The notes: generated by a model not told the origin, from the letters alone. A stretch of DNA of 64,000 nt from Massilia sp. BJB1822 (GCF_013369485.1 NZ_JABWEB010000007.1:124001-188000); one strand, 5' to 3'; numbered from the stretch's first letter, positions 30,334 to 38,786 are shown. Made by a program: numbers and translations.

Positions 30334-30930
30334 ATGAAAGCGAAACGATTCTGCGCCATGCTGGGATTGGCGGCAGCCCTGCTGTCGCCTGGACTGGCAA
30401 CGGCGCTTCCCTTTACCTTCACCTTCGGCACCTTGCCGCCCAGCGGCGCGGTGAGCGGCCAGCCGGGGCAACTGGTGGGTTGGGGCTATAGCCTGAGCAA
30501 TACGGACAGTGTCAACTGGTTCGTGCCGACGGTGCTGAGCGCATCGTCCAGCGCCCTGGGAACGCTGGACGCCAGCTATTTCGACTTCCCCATCCTGGCG
30601 CCAGGCATCAGCGCTTCCCAGGCTTTTGACGATGTGCTGGTGCGCGGCCTGTATGGCCTGCATCTGTTCAATACCGCACTGCCGGGGCAAAGCGAAAGCG
30701 GCAACTTCGCGCTGTCCGGCGAATGGTGGAGCGGCGATCCGCTGGCGGGCGGCGTCTTCCTGCAAACCAGCGATCAGCTTCTCAGTCCATTCACGGTGCA
30801 GATCGTACCGGGCGCGCTACCCGTTCCCGGTAGCCTGGCCCTGCTTGCTCCGGGGCTGATGCTGTTAGGGCGTGGATGGTTTAAGCGCCGCGGCAAGAAA
30901 AGCTTGCAGGTCGGCGCCAGCCTGGCTTGA
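30334..30930 (+). CDS. Small exported protein with PEP-CTERM-like tail
   Basis: 198 residues with a signal peptide (cleavage near LATALP) and a C-terminal sorting-like tail, LPVPGSLALLAPGLMLLGRG followed by WFKRRGKK: proline motif, hydrophobic helix, basic end. The central domain (GWGYSLSNTDSVNWFVPTVL) is not recognised. It has a GGAGAA site and is 13 bp after the HetC/VWA gene, so the two probably form an operon for two surface or exported proteins. Its last 66 bp are antisense to the next gene. Confidence 0.75.
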   Translation: MKAKRFCAMLGLAAALLSPGLATALPFTFTFGTLPPSGAVSGQPGQLVGWGYSLSNTDSVNWFVPTVLSASSSALGTLDASYFDFPILAPGISASQAFDDVLVRGLYGLHLFNTALPGQSESGNFALSGEWWSGDPLAGGVFLQTSDQLLSPFTVQIVPGALPVPGSLALLAPGLMLLGRGWFKRRGKKSLQVGASLA

Positions 30931-31422
30931 AGGCGCGATGGGCCGGATATCCTCGTAGTAGCCGGGGCCAGTCCGGCCCAGCAGATGAAACTTCCGGCCA
31001 TAACGCGCCGTGGGATGGGCTTGCGCAACGCTCAAAGCGCTGCCTGTCCCGCGCGGCTCAAGATGCACGATGAACTGCGCCGCGTATTCGACGCCATCCT
31101 GCTGCCAGAAGTAGTCCGCATCGGGCGCGATCAGTATATCGTGGGCGCGCCGTGCCGCAGGTAGGCGCAGCCAGGCCGCGATACCCGCATTCACCGCTTC
31201 GCCGAGCTGCGGCATCAGGTCCGCATCCGCCGGGAAGAGGGGAGCGCCATACGCCACCGCCAGTCGATAGCGGCGCCGCTGCGGCGACTGTGGCGGCAGC
31301 TCCGCAATCGCGTGCAGAACCGCTGCTTGCGCGGCGGCGGGCGGCTGTGCAAGCGTCACATCGCCTGCCCGGGCGGGCAGGGTGCAAGCCAAAAGCAGGG
31401 CTGTAAGAGCGGTAAAACGCAT
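30865..31422 (-). CDS. Hypothetical exported protein
   Basis: 185 residues with a clear signal peptide (MRFTALTALLLACTLPARA). The mature part has no recognised domain; it contains YGAPLFPADADLMPQLGEAV and a motif YEDIRPIAPSS near the end. The start is the ATG at 31422; a strong ribosome-binding site is not seen. The 3' end overlaps the convergent PEP-CTERM gene by 66 bp. A soluble periplasmic role is likely. I do not recognise a family. Confidence 0.6.
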   Translation of the reverse strand: MRFTALTALLLACTLPARAGDVTLAQPPAAAQAAVLHAIAELPPQSPQRRRYRLAVAYGAPLFPADADLMPQLGEAVNAGIAAWLRLPAARRAHDILIAPDADYFWQQDGVEYAAQFIVHLEPRGTGSALSVAQAHPTARYGRKFHLLGRTGPGYYEDIRPIAPSSQAGADLQAFLAAALKPSTP

Positions 31423-31487
31423 GGTGTTCTGCCAAAGTTGGAAAACAGGTTTATGCTAGCGCACTTGAGAATACTCCCGGAGGGTTT

Positions 31488-32405
31488 GTGGCAGCATCGG
31501 ATTTGGACAAAGAACGCGCGCAACAGTTGCATGCGGAGGCAATGAAACTCGATAGCGAGGGCCATTGCCAGGAGGCGCTTGATAAATACGCCGAAGCCAT
31601 CGCCCTGCATCCGGAAAAGTCCGAAAGCCACTACAACTCGGGCCTGATCCTGAAATACGCGGGCGACTGGGAGAGGTCCTTCGCCTTCAACAAGACCGCA
31701 CACGAACTCGCGCCAGACGACGAGGCCGCGCGCTGGAACCTGGGCATTGCCGCCACCGCCCTGCGCGACTGGCGCACCGCGCGCCGCATGTGGAGCGGCG
31801 TCGGCCTGCAGCTCGACATCGAGCTGGACGAGCCGATTGAGATGAATATAGGCCTCACTCCCGTGCGCCTGAATCCCGATGAGGGCGCCGAGGTGGTCTG
31901 GGCGCGCCGTATCGATCCAGTCCGCGCACGCATCGAAAGCATTCCGCTGCCGGAGTCGGGCTACTGCCATGGCGATATCGTTTTGCATGACGGCGCTGCT
32001 GTCGGCTACCGCATGAACGGCGACAAGAAATGCCCGGTCTTCAATGTGCTGGAACTGTTCGAGCAATCAGCCTTCAGCACCTTCAGTCTGACGCTCGATG
32101 CAGCCAGTCCGCAAAGCGCGGCGGAACTGATCCAGCTGCTGTCCGGCGAGGACATGCAGGCCGAGGACTGGAGTGAAAATATCCGCACCTTATGCAAGGC
32201 ATGCAGCGAGGGCGAGCCGCATGAGGAGCATGACCACGACGCGGAAGACGACGGCGAATGGAAGCCGCGGCGCAGCTTCGGCGTGGCCGCGCTTTCGCTG
32301 GAAGCCGTGCAGCAAGCCGCAGCCGTCTGGACCGGCGGCACGATCAGCGAAATCGAATGCACCTTGTCCGCAGAAGACGACGAGGATGAAGAGGACGCCG
32401 AGTAA
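31488..32405 (+). CDS. Tetratricopeptide repeat protein
   Basis: 305 residues, cytoplasmic (no signal). Residues about 1-105 form three TPR-like helix pairs: AEAMKLDSEGHCQEALDKYA, ALHPEKSESHYNSGLILKYA and a third starting LAPDDEAARWNLGIAA. The C-terminal 200 residues are unassigned and end in a strongly acidic tail. The start is GTG at 31488 with GGAGG five bases upstream. It is 9 bp before the SRAP gene, so the two are probably co-expressed. Confidence 0.8.
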   Translation: MAASDLDKERAQQLHAEAMKLDSEGHCQEALDKYAEAIALHPEKSESHYNSGLILKYAGDWERSFAFNKTAHELAPDDEAARWNLGIAATALRDWRTARRMWSGVGLQLDIELDEPIEMNIGLTPVRLNPDEGAEVVWARRIDPVRARIESIPLPESGYCHGDIVLHDGAAVGYRMNGDKKCPVFNVLELFEQSAFSTFSLTLDAASPQSAAELIQLLSGEDMQAEDWSENIRTLCKACSEGEPHEEHDHDAEDDGEWKPRRSFGVAALSLEAVQQAAAVWTGGTISEIECTLSAEDDEDEEDAE

Positions 32406-32414
32406 GCCCCATCC

Positions 32415-33104
32415 ATGTGCGTCAATTACATCACCGTTCCCCGCCAAATCTGCTTCGACTGGTTCCGCACGCCGATCGAAGCAGGGGAGGACTGGCGCGA
32501 GGAAATCTATCAGGATTACCAGGCGCCCTTCATCATCCATAACGAGCGCGGCGAACGCCAAGGCCTGCTCGGCAACTACGGCTTCGTCCCCAAGCGCCAT
32601 CTGCCATCTGGGCGCAGCATGAGCACCATGAACGCCCGCAGCGAGACCGTGGGCGAGTTGTGGACCTACAAGCGCGCCTGGGCCGAATCGAAACTCTGTC
32701 TGGTGCCGGCCATGGCCATCTTCGAGCCAAACTGGGAACAGCCGAAGCACGAACGCTGGGCCATCGAGATGGCCGACAAGTCGCCGTATGCGGTCGCCGG
32801 CATCTGGCGCTCATGGGACGAGGCGGACGGCGGCAAAAGCCACTCCTTCACCCAGCTCACCGTCAACGCCGACGAGCATGGCCTGATGCGCCGCTTCCAC
32901 CGTCCGGACGATGAAAAGCGCTCGGTCGTCATCATTCATCCCGAGGATTACGACGATTGGCTGGGCTGCAAGAATCCCGAAATGGCGCGCGCCTTCCTGC
33001 AGCTTTATCCGGCCGAGCTGCTGCATGCGTATGCCGCGCCCCGGCAAACCATCGCGAAGGCGGAGCCGCCTGCCGCTCCGCCCGCGCAAGGTTCGCTGTT
33101 CTAA
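32415..33104 (+). CDS. SOS response-associated peptidase (SRAP, YedK/HMCES family), divergent
   Basis: 229 residues. SRAP proteins form a thiazolidine crosslink with abasic sites in single-stranded DNA through Cys2. The needed residues are present: Cys2 (MCVN instead of the common MCGR), Asn73 in MNARSET, Glu104 in FEPNWE, and a His in the FHRPDDEKRS segment (His162). The start ATG at 32415 must be used, because Cys2 has to follow the initiator Met. The departures from the usual motifs place it in a divergent subgroup. Confidence 0.85.
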   Translation: MCVNYITVPRQICFDWFRTPIEAGEDWREEIYQDYQAPFIIHNERGERQGLLGNYGFVPKRHLPSGRSMSTMNARSETVGELWTYKRAWAESKLCLVPAMAIFEPNWEQPKHERWAIEMADKSPYAVAGIWRSWDEADGGKSHSFTQLTVNADEHGLMRRFHRPDDEKRSVVIIHPEDYDDWLGCKNPEMARAFLQLYPAELLHAYAAPRQTIAKAEPPAAPPAQGSLF

Positions 33105-33109
33105 GGCGC

Positions 33110-33670
33110 TTAACGCGCCCCGACTGCGTAGCTCAGGCAAACCAGGTTGGCGCCGGCCAGCCGGGTGTCGAGCAGCGTCAAAGCGTGGCGCTGCTGCACG
33201 CCGCTGAATAGCGCCTTGCCCGCGCCGAGAATGACGGGGCGGATGACTAGCCGCAGCTCATCGACCAGACCCCGGTTCATCAAGCTTGCCACCAGGCCCG
33301 CGCCGCCGACGGCATGCATATCTTTGCCGGGCAGCTGTTTGAGGGTGCGGATATCCTCGATATCCCGCACGATTCGCGTATTGCTCCATGCCGCCCGCTC
33401 CAGTGTTCTCGACAACACGATATGCGGCGTGCGCGCAGCGAAGCGGGCATAGTCGACTTCAGCCGGCCCGGCCGCATTGTCCTCGCTGGCCAGAATCGCG
33501 CTCCAATACTGCTCATAACCGGGATACATGCCGCCACCGAGAATGCAGGTATCGATCTGCGGCATCACGCCAAAGCTATCGTCCCAGGTGTCGATCCAAT
33601 CCAGCTCTCCATTCACTCCCTCGATGAAACCATCAAGGGAAACTTGCAATGCAGCGATGATCTGTCTCAT
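33110..33670 (-). CDS. Dihydrofolate reductase family protein (RibD C-terminal type)
   Basis: 186 residues of the DHFR-like fold also found in RibD C-terminal domains. MRQIIAALQVSLDGFIEGVN opens the protein and VGGAGLVASLMNRGLVDELR is the conserved NADPH-side block. The start at 33670 is chosen because AGGAGG lies six bases upstream of it, whereas the earlier in-frame ATG at 33676 abuts that site. The substrate is unknown; homologues are common as accessory reductases. It converges on the SRAP gene with a 5-bp gap. Confidence 0.8.
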   Translation of the reverse strand: MRQIIAALQVSLDGFIEGVNGELDWIDTWDDSFGVMPQIDTCILGGGMYPGYEQYWSAILASEDNAAGPAEVDYARFAARTPHIVLSRTLERAAWSNTRIVRDIEDIRTLKQLPGKDMHAVGGAGLVASLMNRGLVDELRLVIRPVILGAGKALFSGVQQRHALTLLDTRLAGANLVCLSYAVGAR

Positions 33671-33761
33671 GGCCATCCTCCTGATTGTTGGGATTCTCTG
33701 GATAGACGAAACAGCCTGTCTGAAATCGACAGCCGTGGAAGAAAGGTCGAGACGTTGGTGC

Positions 33762-33816
33762 TGTTCATAAAAAACTTCATGTTCAAAAAAAATGAACAAG
33801 GTATAAAATATGAACA
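33762..33816. promoter_or_regulatory. Four-site symmetric operator of the abiEi gene
   Basis: Two TGTTCA (33762 and 33780) and two TGAACA (33793 and 33811) form one perfect symmetric array with spacings of 12, 7 and 12 bases, centred at 33789. A TATAAA at 33802 lies between the right-hand copies, and the last copy overlaps the proposed start codon. AbiEi antitoxins are known to repress their own operon by binding paired inverted repeats, so this is a strong operator candidate. Confidence 0.65.
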
Positions 33817-34346
33817 TGAGCGATGCAGATGCCAATTTCGTAGAGGCTGCCCTTGAACACCTCAGAAACCTGGAGGTGAAGGCGAGCGTGACTGCTCCGC
33901 AAGAGGCATTCACTGCTGGCCGCGTCCAATTGAAGGTCAAGGGACAGGTACTGAATTACGACGTCGAGTTGACGCCTCGCATCACATCGGCTGAGCAACT
34001 GAATGCAATACATATCCGTGCCAACCGGCCTGATAAGGCGCTCCTCGTCACTGACCAGTTGACAGCAACACAAGCAAAACATTGCAGAGATATTGGTCTG
34101 CAGTTCGTTGATCACGCTGGAAACGCCTACATCGATGGCCCCGGAGTGTTGATCTTTACGAGTGGGCAGCGTGCCGAAAAAGTCGCCTCAAAACACGTGC
34201 GAGTGAGCGTGATGACTGCGGCGATGGTCCGCACGGTGTTCGTTCTGCTGGCCGATCCGAAGTTCGTGAATAAGCCATATCGGGAAATTGCGCTGGCCGC
34301 CAAGGTTTCGCTGGGTGGAATTGCGCAGACTGTTGATTTGCGTTGA
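33810..34346 (+). pseudogene. Type IV antitoxin AbiEi family gene, truncated by an IS21-type element
   Basis: The intact part encodes about 173 residues. It holds AbiEi family blocks: PDKALLVTDQLTATQAKHC, LQFVDHAGNAYIDGPGVLIF and, near the end, a winged-helix segment NKPYREIALAAKVSLGGIAQ. The reading frame enters the insertion element at 34331 and stops at 34346, losing the rest of the antitoxin. No AbiEii nucleotidyltransferase toxin remains. The start could be 33810 or 33816. The locus is AT-richer than its surroundings, which suggests horizontal origin. Confidence 0.75.
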
Positions 34347-34804
34347 AAATTGACCCACCTTCCCCACGAATTTGCAACGGAATCTGACCCACGTTCATAG
34401 CACAATCGTTCCTGTCCTTTTGGCAGGAGATCGGAGTGATCGACGTGGCTTTACTCGGCATAATTCGACGCTGGCACCTTCGTGACCAGATGCCTCTCCG
34501 GGAAATCGCGAGGAGACTGGGCATTTCTCGCAATACCGTCCGGCGATATCTACGGTCGGAAACCACAGAGCCCTCCTATGCGGAGCGGCGATCATCAAGC
34601 GTCTTAGACAAGTATTCGGTGCAGCTTTCAGCCTGGCTAAAGGCCGAGGCAAGCAAGCCCCGCAAGCAGCGACGCAATCTAAAGCAGCTCCATCTGGATC
34701 TTAAGGAGCTGGGGTATGAAGGGTCATATGACCGCGTAGCCGCATTTGCCAGGCAGTGGAAGGTGGGTCAACTGGAGTGGGTCAATTCCGCGAGCAAACG
34801 AACA
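34331..34804 (+). mobile_element. Internally deleted IS21-type element (474 bp)
   Basis: The left end TGTTGATTTGCG (34331) and the right end, reading inwards TGTTCGTTTGCT (ending 34804), are imperfect inverted repeats, 20 of 28 positions matching. Each end carries a second GACCCAC/GTGGGTC copy inside (34352 and 34386 left; 34763 and 34777 right), the multiple-terminal-repeat layout of IS21 elements. Only the first ~109 codons of istA remain between them; istB is gone. The flanking bases do not form a target duplication, and different genes are cut at each end. Confidence 0.7.
34436..34763 (+). pseudogene. IstA transposase, N-terminal fragment
   Basis: The GTG at 34436 opens MIDVALLGIIRRWHLRDQMP followed by a helix-turn-helix LREIARRLGISRNTVRRYL, the N-terminal DNA-binding part of IS21-family IstA. 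About 109 of roughly 500 codons are left; the DDE catalytic domain is missing, and the frame runs straight into the right terminal repeats. It cannot be an active transposase, although the HTH could still bind the ends. Confidence 0.75.
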
Positions 34805-34909
34805 GTAGATCTTCAGTTTGTCGGGGTAGCCCTTGATGGCTTCGAGCGAATCGGGGATTGGTACGGTGCGCGATGGATGTGGAGTAGGGGATTGCTTTGC
34901 AGACGTCAT
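34805..34909 (-). pseudogene. N-terminal fragment of a probable tyrosine-type integrase
   Basis: A 35-codon remnant on the minus strand starts at 34909 and is cut by the right end of the IS21-type element at 34805. The residues HPSRTVPIPDSLEAIKGYP and DKLKIY resemble the start of phage-type integrases with an AP2-like arm domain. Its place beside the 3' end of tRNA-Pro is where an island integrase is expected. The short length makes the call tentative. Confidence 0.4.
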
Positions 34910-34985
34910 TCTTGTTTTTATTGGTCTAGTGCTAGGCCGTGGCGCGCCGGAATGTAAGAATTCCCAAGCCTTGAACCTAACTGTT

Positions 34986-35009
34986 GTACTACATAGGTTA
35001 CTGTAGTAC
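34986..35009. repeat. Inverted repeat GTACTACA-N8-TGTAGTAC
   Basis: Perfect 8-base arms (34986-34993 and 35002-35009) lie between the integrase fragment and tRNA-Pro. A role as an integrase arm site or promoter operator of the lost integrase is possible. No T-run follows, so a terminator is less likely. Confidence 0.35.
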
Positions 35010-35034
35010 TCGACCCCCTGCAATATCTTTCAAG

Positions 35035-35052
35035 AGCCCGTAGGTACGGGCT
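35035..35052. terminator. Hairpin downstream of tRNA-Pro
   Basis: Palindrome AGCCCGTA-GG-TACGGGCT lies 5 bp beyond the CCA end of tRNA-Pro. It is likely the tRNA transcript's terminator or processing hairpin, although the T-run is better on the plus strand. It is the last sequence that looks native before the island debris. Confidence 0.5.
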
Positions 35053-35056
35053 TTCT

Positions 35057-35133
35057 TGGTCGGGGTGAGAGGATTCGAACCTCCGGCCTCTACGTCCCGA
35101 ACGTAGCGCTCTACCGGGCTAAGCTACACCCCG
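35057..35133 (-). tRNA. tRNA-Pro (anticodon CGG)
   Basis: A 77-nt cloverleaf with the encoded CCA end. Read on the minus strand, the acceptor CGGGGTG pairs with CACCCCG. The D arm is AGCTTAGCCCGGTAGAGCG, the anticodon stem CTACG/CGTAG encloses the loop TTCGGGA (anticodon CGG), and the T arm contains GGTTCGAATCC. It reads proline codon CCG. Its 3' half is a typical integration site, and the decayed island lies on that side. A sigma70-type promoter is visible upstream. Confidence 0.95.
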
Positions 35134-35146
35134 ACGGTGTTGACTT

Positions 35147-35175
35147 ATTAAAGCAGAACTTTAGGTATTTATCAA
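35147..35175 (-). promoter_or_regulatory. Sigma70-type promoter of tRNA-Pro
   Basis: On the minus strand, -35 TTGATA (35175-35170) and -10 TTTAAT (35152-35147) are separated by 17 bp, each matching five of six consensus bases. The expected start is near 35140, just before the mature tRNA 5' end at 35133. Confidence 0.65.
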
Positions 35176-35265
35176 CTATAGCAAATAGGAAGTTTGCGGC
35201 AGATCAAAACTTGCATCTGCCAACGGCTTTGCCTATCATCCCCGGCACAGAATAAGGGGAGTGCC

Positions 35266-35613
35266 ATGACCATTACCATCTACCACAACAACGCCTGCAG
35301 CAACTCGCGCGGCGCCCTGGCCTTGATCCGCGAAGCGGGTGTCGAGCCGGAAATCATCGAATACCTGAAAACCCCGCCCACCCGCGCCACTTTGGTCGAT
35401 CTGATCGACCGCGCCGGCCTGACGGCGCGTGGCGCCATGCGCGACAAGGGCGACGTCTACGAACAGCTCGGCCTGGCCGACCCGTCCTTGTCCGACGAGC
35501 AACTGGTGGATGCCATGATGGCGCATCCAGAATTGATCAACCGTCCCTTCGTGGTGACGGAGAAGGGCGTGCGCCTGTGCCGTCCGCCCGAGATCGTGAA
35601 AGAGATCCTGTAA
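35266..35613 (+). CDS. arsC: Arsenate reductase, glutaredoxin-coupled (ArsC family)
   Basis: 115-residue thioredoxin-fold enzyme. The N-terminal active site YHNNACSNSRGAL holds Cys11, which attacks arsenate, and the C-terminal part has the family block LINRPFVVTEKGVRLCRPPE. Glutaredoxin and glutathione would complete the cycle. No arsenite exporter or ArsR is nearby, so a stand-alone or general thiol role is possible. The start at 35266 has AAGGGGA upstream. Confidence 0.9.
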   Translation: MTITIYHNNACSNSRGALALIREAGVEPEIIEYLKTPPTRATLVDLIDRAGLTARGAMRDKGDVYEQLGLADPSLSDEQLVDAMMAHPELINRPFVVTEKGVRLCRPPEIVKEIL

Positions 35614-35619
35614 AAGCAC

Positions 35620-35645
35620 AAACGGCGCCTGATGAGGCGCCGTTT
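35620..35645. terminator. Bidirectional terminator hairpin between arsC and ispB
   Basis: Arms AAACGGCGCCT and AGGCGCCGTTT (11 bp, GATG loop) start 6 bp after the arsC stop, between two convergent genes. Confidence 0.8.
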
Positions 35646-35668
35646 CGCTTGGTAGCTGAAGAAGCTGC

Positions 35669-36658
35669 TTAGTGCGTGCGATCGACCGCGAAGCGCGCCA
35701 GTTGCAGCAGCGACTGTTTGTACTGGCTGTCGGGCAGGTCGGCGATGGCGTCGATGGCGCGCTGGGCGGCCACTTCGGCTTCGCGGCGCGTGTAATCGAG
35801 GGCGCCGCTGCTGGTGACGGCAGCCAGGATGGTGTCGAAATGCTGCTCGTCGCCATTCTCGATGCAGGAGCGCACCAGTTCGCGTTGCTCCGGCGTGCCG
35901 TTTTCCATCAGATAGATCAGTGGCAGGGTCGGTTTGCCTTCGCGCAGGTCGTCGCCCACGTTCTTGCCGATTTCGGCGGCGTCGCCGGCATAGTCCAGCA
36001 CATCGTCGATCAGCTGGAAGGCGGTGCCCAGCGAGCGGCCGTATTCGCCGGCGGCAGCGATTTGCGCGTCGTTCGCGCCCGCCACCAGGGCGCCCAGTTC
36101 GGCCGCCGCTTCGAACAGCTTGGCGGTCTTGGAGCGGATCACCTGCAGATAGCGTTCGTGGCTCACGTCCGGATCGTGCATATTCAGCAGCTGCAGCACT
36201 TCGCCCTCGGCGATCACATTGGTGGCGTCCGACAGGATCTGCATCACGCGCATATTATTCAGCGACACCATCATCTGGAAGGAGCGCGAGTACAGGAAGT
36301 CGCCCACCAGCACCGAGGCGGCATTGCCGAACAGCGCGTTGGCGGTCTGGCGGCCGCGCCGCATCGAGGACTCGTCCACCACGTCGTCGTGCAGCAGGGT
36401 CGCGGTGTGGATGAATTCCACAACTGCCGCCAGCTCGTGGTGCGCCACGCCCTTGTAGGCATAGGCGTTGGCCACCAGCAGCACCAGGACCGGGCGGATG
36501 CGTTTGCCGCCGGCGCTGATGATGTACTCTGCGATCTGGTTGACCAGCGCGACTTCAGAGTGGAGGCGCTGGCGGATCACCGCGTTGACCGCGTCCATAT
36601 CGGCGGCGATGGTGCTGGTGATGTTGTTCTGGGTGGAGGTTTGGGTAGCGGCGGACAA
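35669..36658 (-). CDS. ispB: Octaprenyl (polyprenyl) diphosphate synthase
   Basis: Makes the isoprenoid side chain of ubiquinone from farnesyl and isopentenyl diphosphate; 329 residues. The two aspartate-rich motifs are LLHDDVVDES and the later FQLIDDVLDYAGD, with GGKRIRPVL near the N-terminus. The full-length start is TTG at 36658, giving a length and N-terminus close to E. coli IspB; the first in-frame ATG at 36598 would remove 20 residues. It is divergent from rplU-rpmA-obgE, a conserved arrangement. Confidence 0.93.
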   Translation of the reverse strand: MSAATQTSTQNNITSTIAADMDAVNAVIRQRLHSEVALVNQIAEYIISAGGKRIRPVLVLLVANAYAYKGVAHHELAAVVEFIHTATLLHDDVVDESSMRRGRQTANALFGNAASVLVGDFLYSRSFQMMVSLNNMRVMQILSDATNVIAEGEVLQLLNMHDPDVSHERYLQVIRSKTAKLFEAAAELGALVAGANDAQIAAAGEYGRSLGTAFQLIDDVLDYAGDAAEIGKNVGDDLREGKPTLPLIYLMENGTPEQRELVRSCIENGDEQHFDTILAAVTSSGALDYTRREAEVAAQRAIDAIADLPDSQYKQSLLQLARFAVDRTH

Positions 36659-36748
36659 GGCGAACCTGCATTGGACGAATATTAGGTGCCGCGATTATAC
36701 GTCATGCGTTGCCGACATACCACGAGCAGCAGGCTTTGTGAATAGTTT

Positions 36749-36777
36749 TTGACGGAAAATCCGAAGCCATGTATAAT
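36749..36777 (+). promoter_or_regulatory. Sigma70 promoter of rplU-rpmA
   Basis: TTGACG (36749-36754) and a perfect TATAAT (36772-36777) with a 17-bp spacer, 81 bp upstream of rplU. This near-consensus promoter fits strong ribosomal protein expression. The leader of about 75 bases could hold regulatory structure. Confidence 0.88.
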
Positions 36778-36858
36778 CGTTGGTTCTCCCTTTTCCGCCC
36801 AGCTCTGCCGGGTGTCGAGACAGGGGGATTTTCTTAACATTTGATGAGGTTTCAAATC

Positions 36859-37170
36859 ATGTACGCGGTCATAAAAACCGGTGGCAAACAGTACAAAGTT
36901 GTCGCTGGCGAAAAACTCAAAGTAGAACAGATACCTGCTGACATTGGTTCCGAACTCACCATCGATCAAGTTCTCGCCGTTGGCGCGGGCGACACCATCA
37001 AGTTTGGTGCCCCACTGGTTGAAGGTGCAAAGGTTCTGGTGAAAGTGGTTTCCCAAGGTCGTCACGACAAGGTGAAAATCTTCAAGATGCGTCGTCGTAA
37101 GCACTACCAGAAGCATCAAGGTCACCGTCAGAACTACACCGAAATCCAAATCGTTTCGATCAACGGCTAA
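36859..37170 (+). CDS. rplU: 50S ribosomal protein L21
   Basis: 103 residues, the E. coli length. It starts [20 protein letters not shown] and has the basic C-terminal RNA-binding region [21 protein letters not shown]21 binds 23S rRNA in the large subunit. The start at 36859 is preferred to the in-frame TTG at 36841. Codon use is less GC-biased than in neighbouring genes, as expected for a highly expressed gene. It is the first gene of the rplU-rpmA-obgE unit. Confidence 0.97.
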   Translation: MYAVIKTGGKQYKVVAGEKLKVEQIPADIGSELTIDQVLAVGAGDTIKFGAPLVEGAKVLVKVVSQGRHDKVKIFKMRRRKHYQKHQGHRQNYTEIQIVSING

Positions 37171-37212
37171 GCGCTGCTTGCCCGAATTTACAGCTATCTA
37201 AGGAGTAATTAA

Positions 37213-37473
37213 ATGGCACACAAAAAAGGCGGCGGCACTACCCGCAACGGCCGTGACTCAGAATCAAAACGCCTGGGCGTTAAGGTTTACGGCGGCCAAA
37301 AGATCAATGCTGGCGGCATCATCATTCGTCAACGCGGCACCCCAGTGCGCGCTGGCGAAGGCGTAGGCACCGGCAAGGATCACACCCTGTTCGCTCTGGT
37401 GGACGGCGTTGTGAAGTTCGTGATCAAAGGCGCTGGCAACCACAAGTTTGTCACCGTCGTAGCTGCTGCTTAA
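37213..37473 (+). CDS. rpmA: 50S ribosomal protein L27
   Basis: 86 residues. The N-terminus [20 protein letters not shown] reaches the peptidyl transferase centre; the motif [17 protein letters not shown] is typical. An AAGGAG site precedes the start. It lies 42 bp downstream of rplU. Confidence 0.97.
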   Translation: MAHKKGGGTTRNGRDSESKRLGVKVYGGQKINAGGIIIRQRGTPVRAGEGVGTGKDHTLFALVDGVVKFVIKGAGNHKFVTVVAAA

Positions 37474-37496
37474 GCGCAGGCTACCACGCACAGTAA

Positions 37497-38672
<1,176 letters not shown>

Positions 38673-38707
38673 TTCTTCGAGCCACCCTCTTCATTTAATT
38701 CTTCAGC

Positions 38708-38740
38708 AACGGCATAATCGATCTCATCGCTTATGCCGTT
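38708..38740 (+). terminator. Long hairpin between obgE and proB
   Basis: Arms AACGGCATAA and TTATGCCGTT enclose an inner CGAT-CTC-ATCG stem, giving 14 paired bases with one mismatch and a 3-base loop, followed by TTTGCTTTTG. It fits an intrinsic terminator after obgE, 46 bp before the proB start. Confidence 0.65.
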
Positions 38741-38786
38741 TGCTTTTGCGGCTTCAGCACATCCCCTTTAACGTGAGACGCCGCAC

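Noticed and set aside
27618..30431. Very long open frame opposite the HetC/VWA gene
   Set aside because: Composition is that of an antisense frame; the plus strand has signal peptide, VWA motif and a good ribosome-binding site.
34436..34957. Complete small gene covering the IstA start and sequence beyond the IS right end
   Set aside because: Only the part to about 34763 matches IstA; the rest is readthrough into terminal repeats and flanking DNA.
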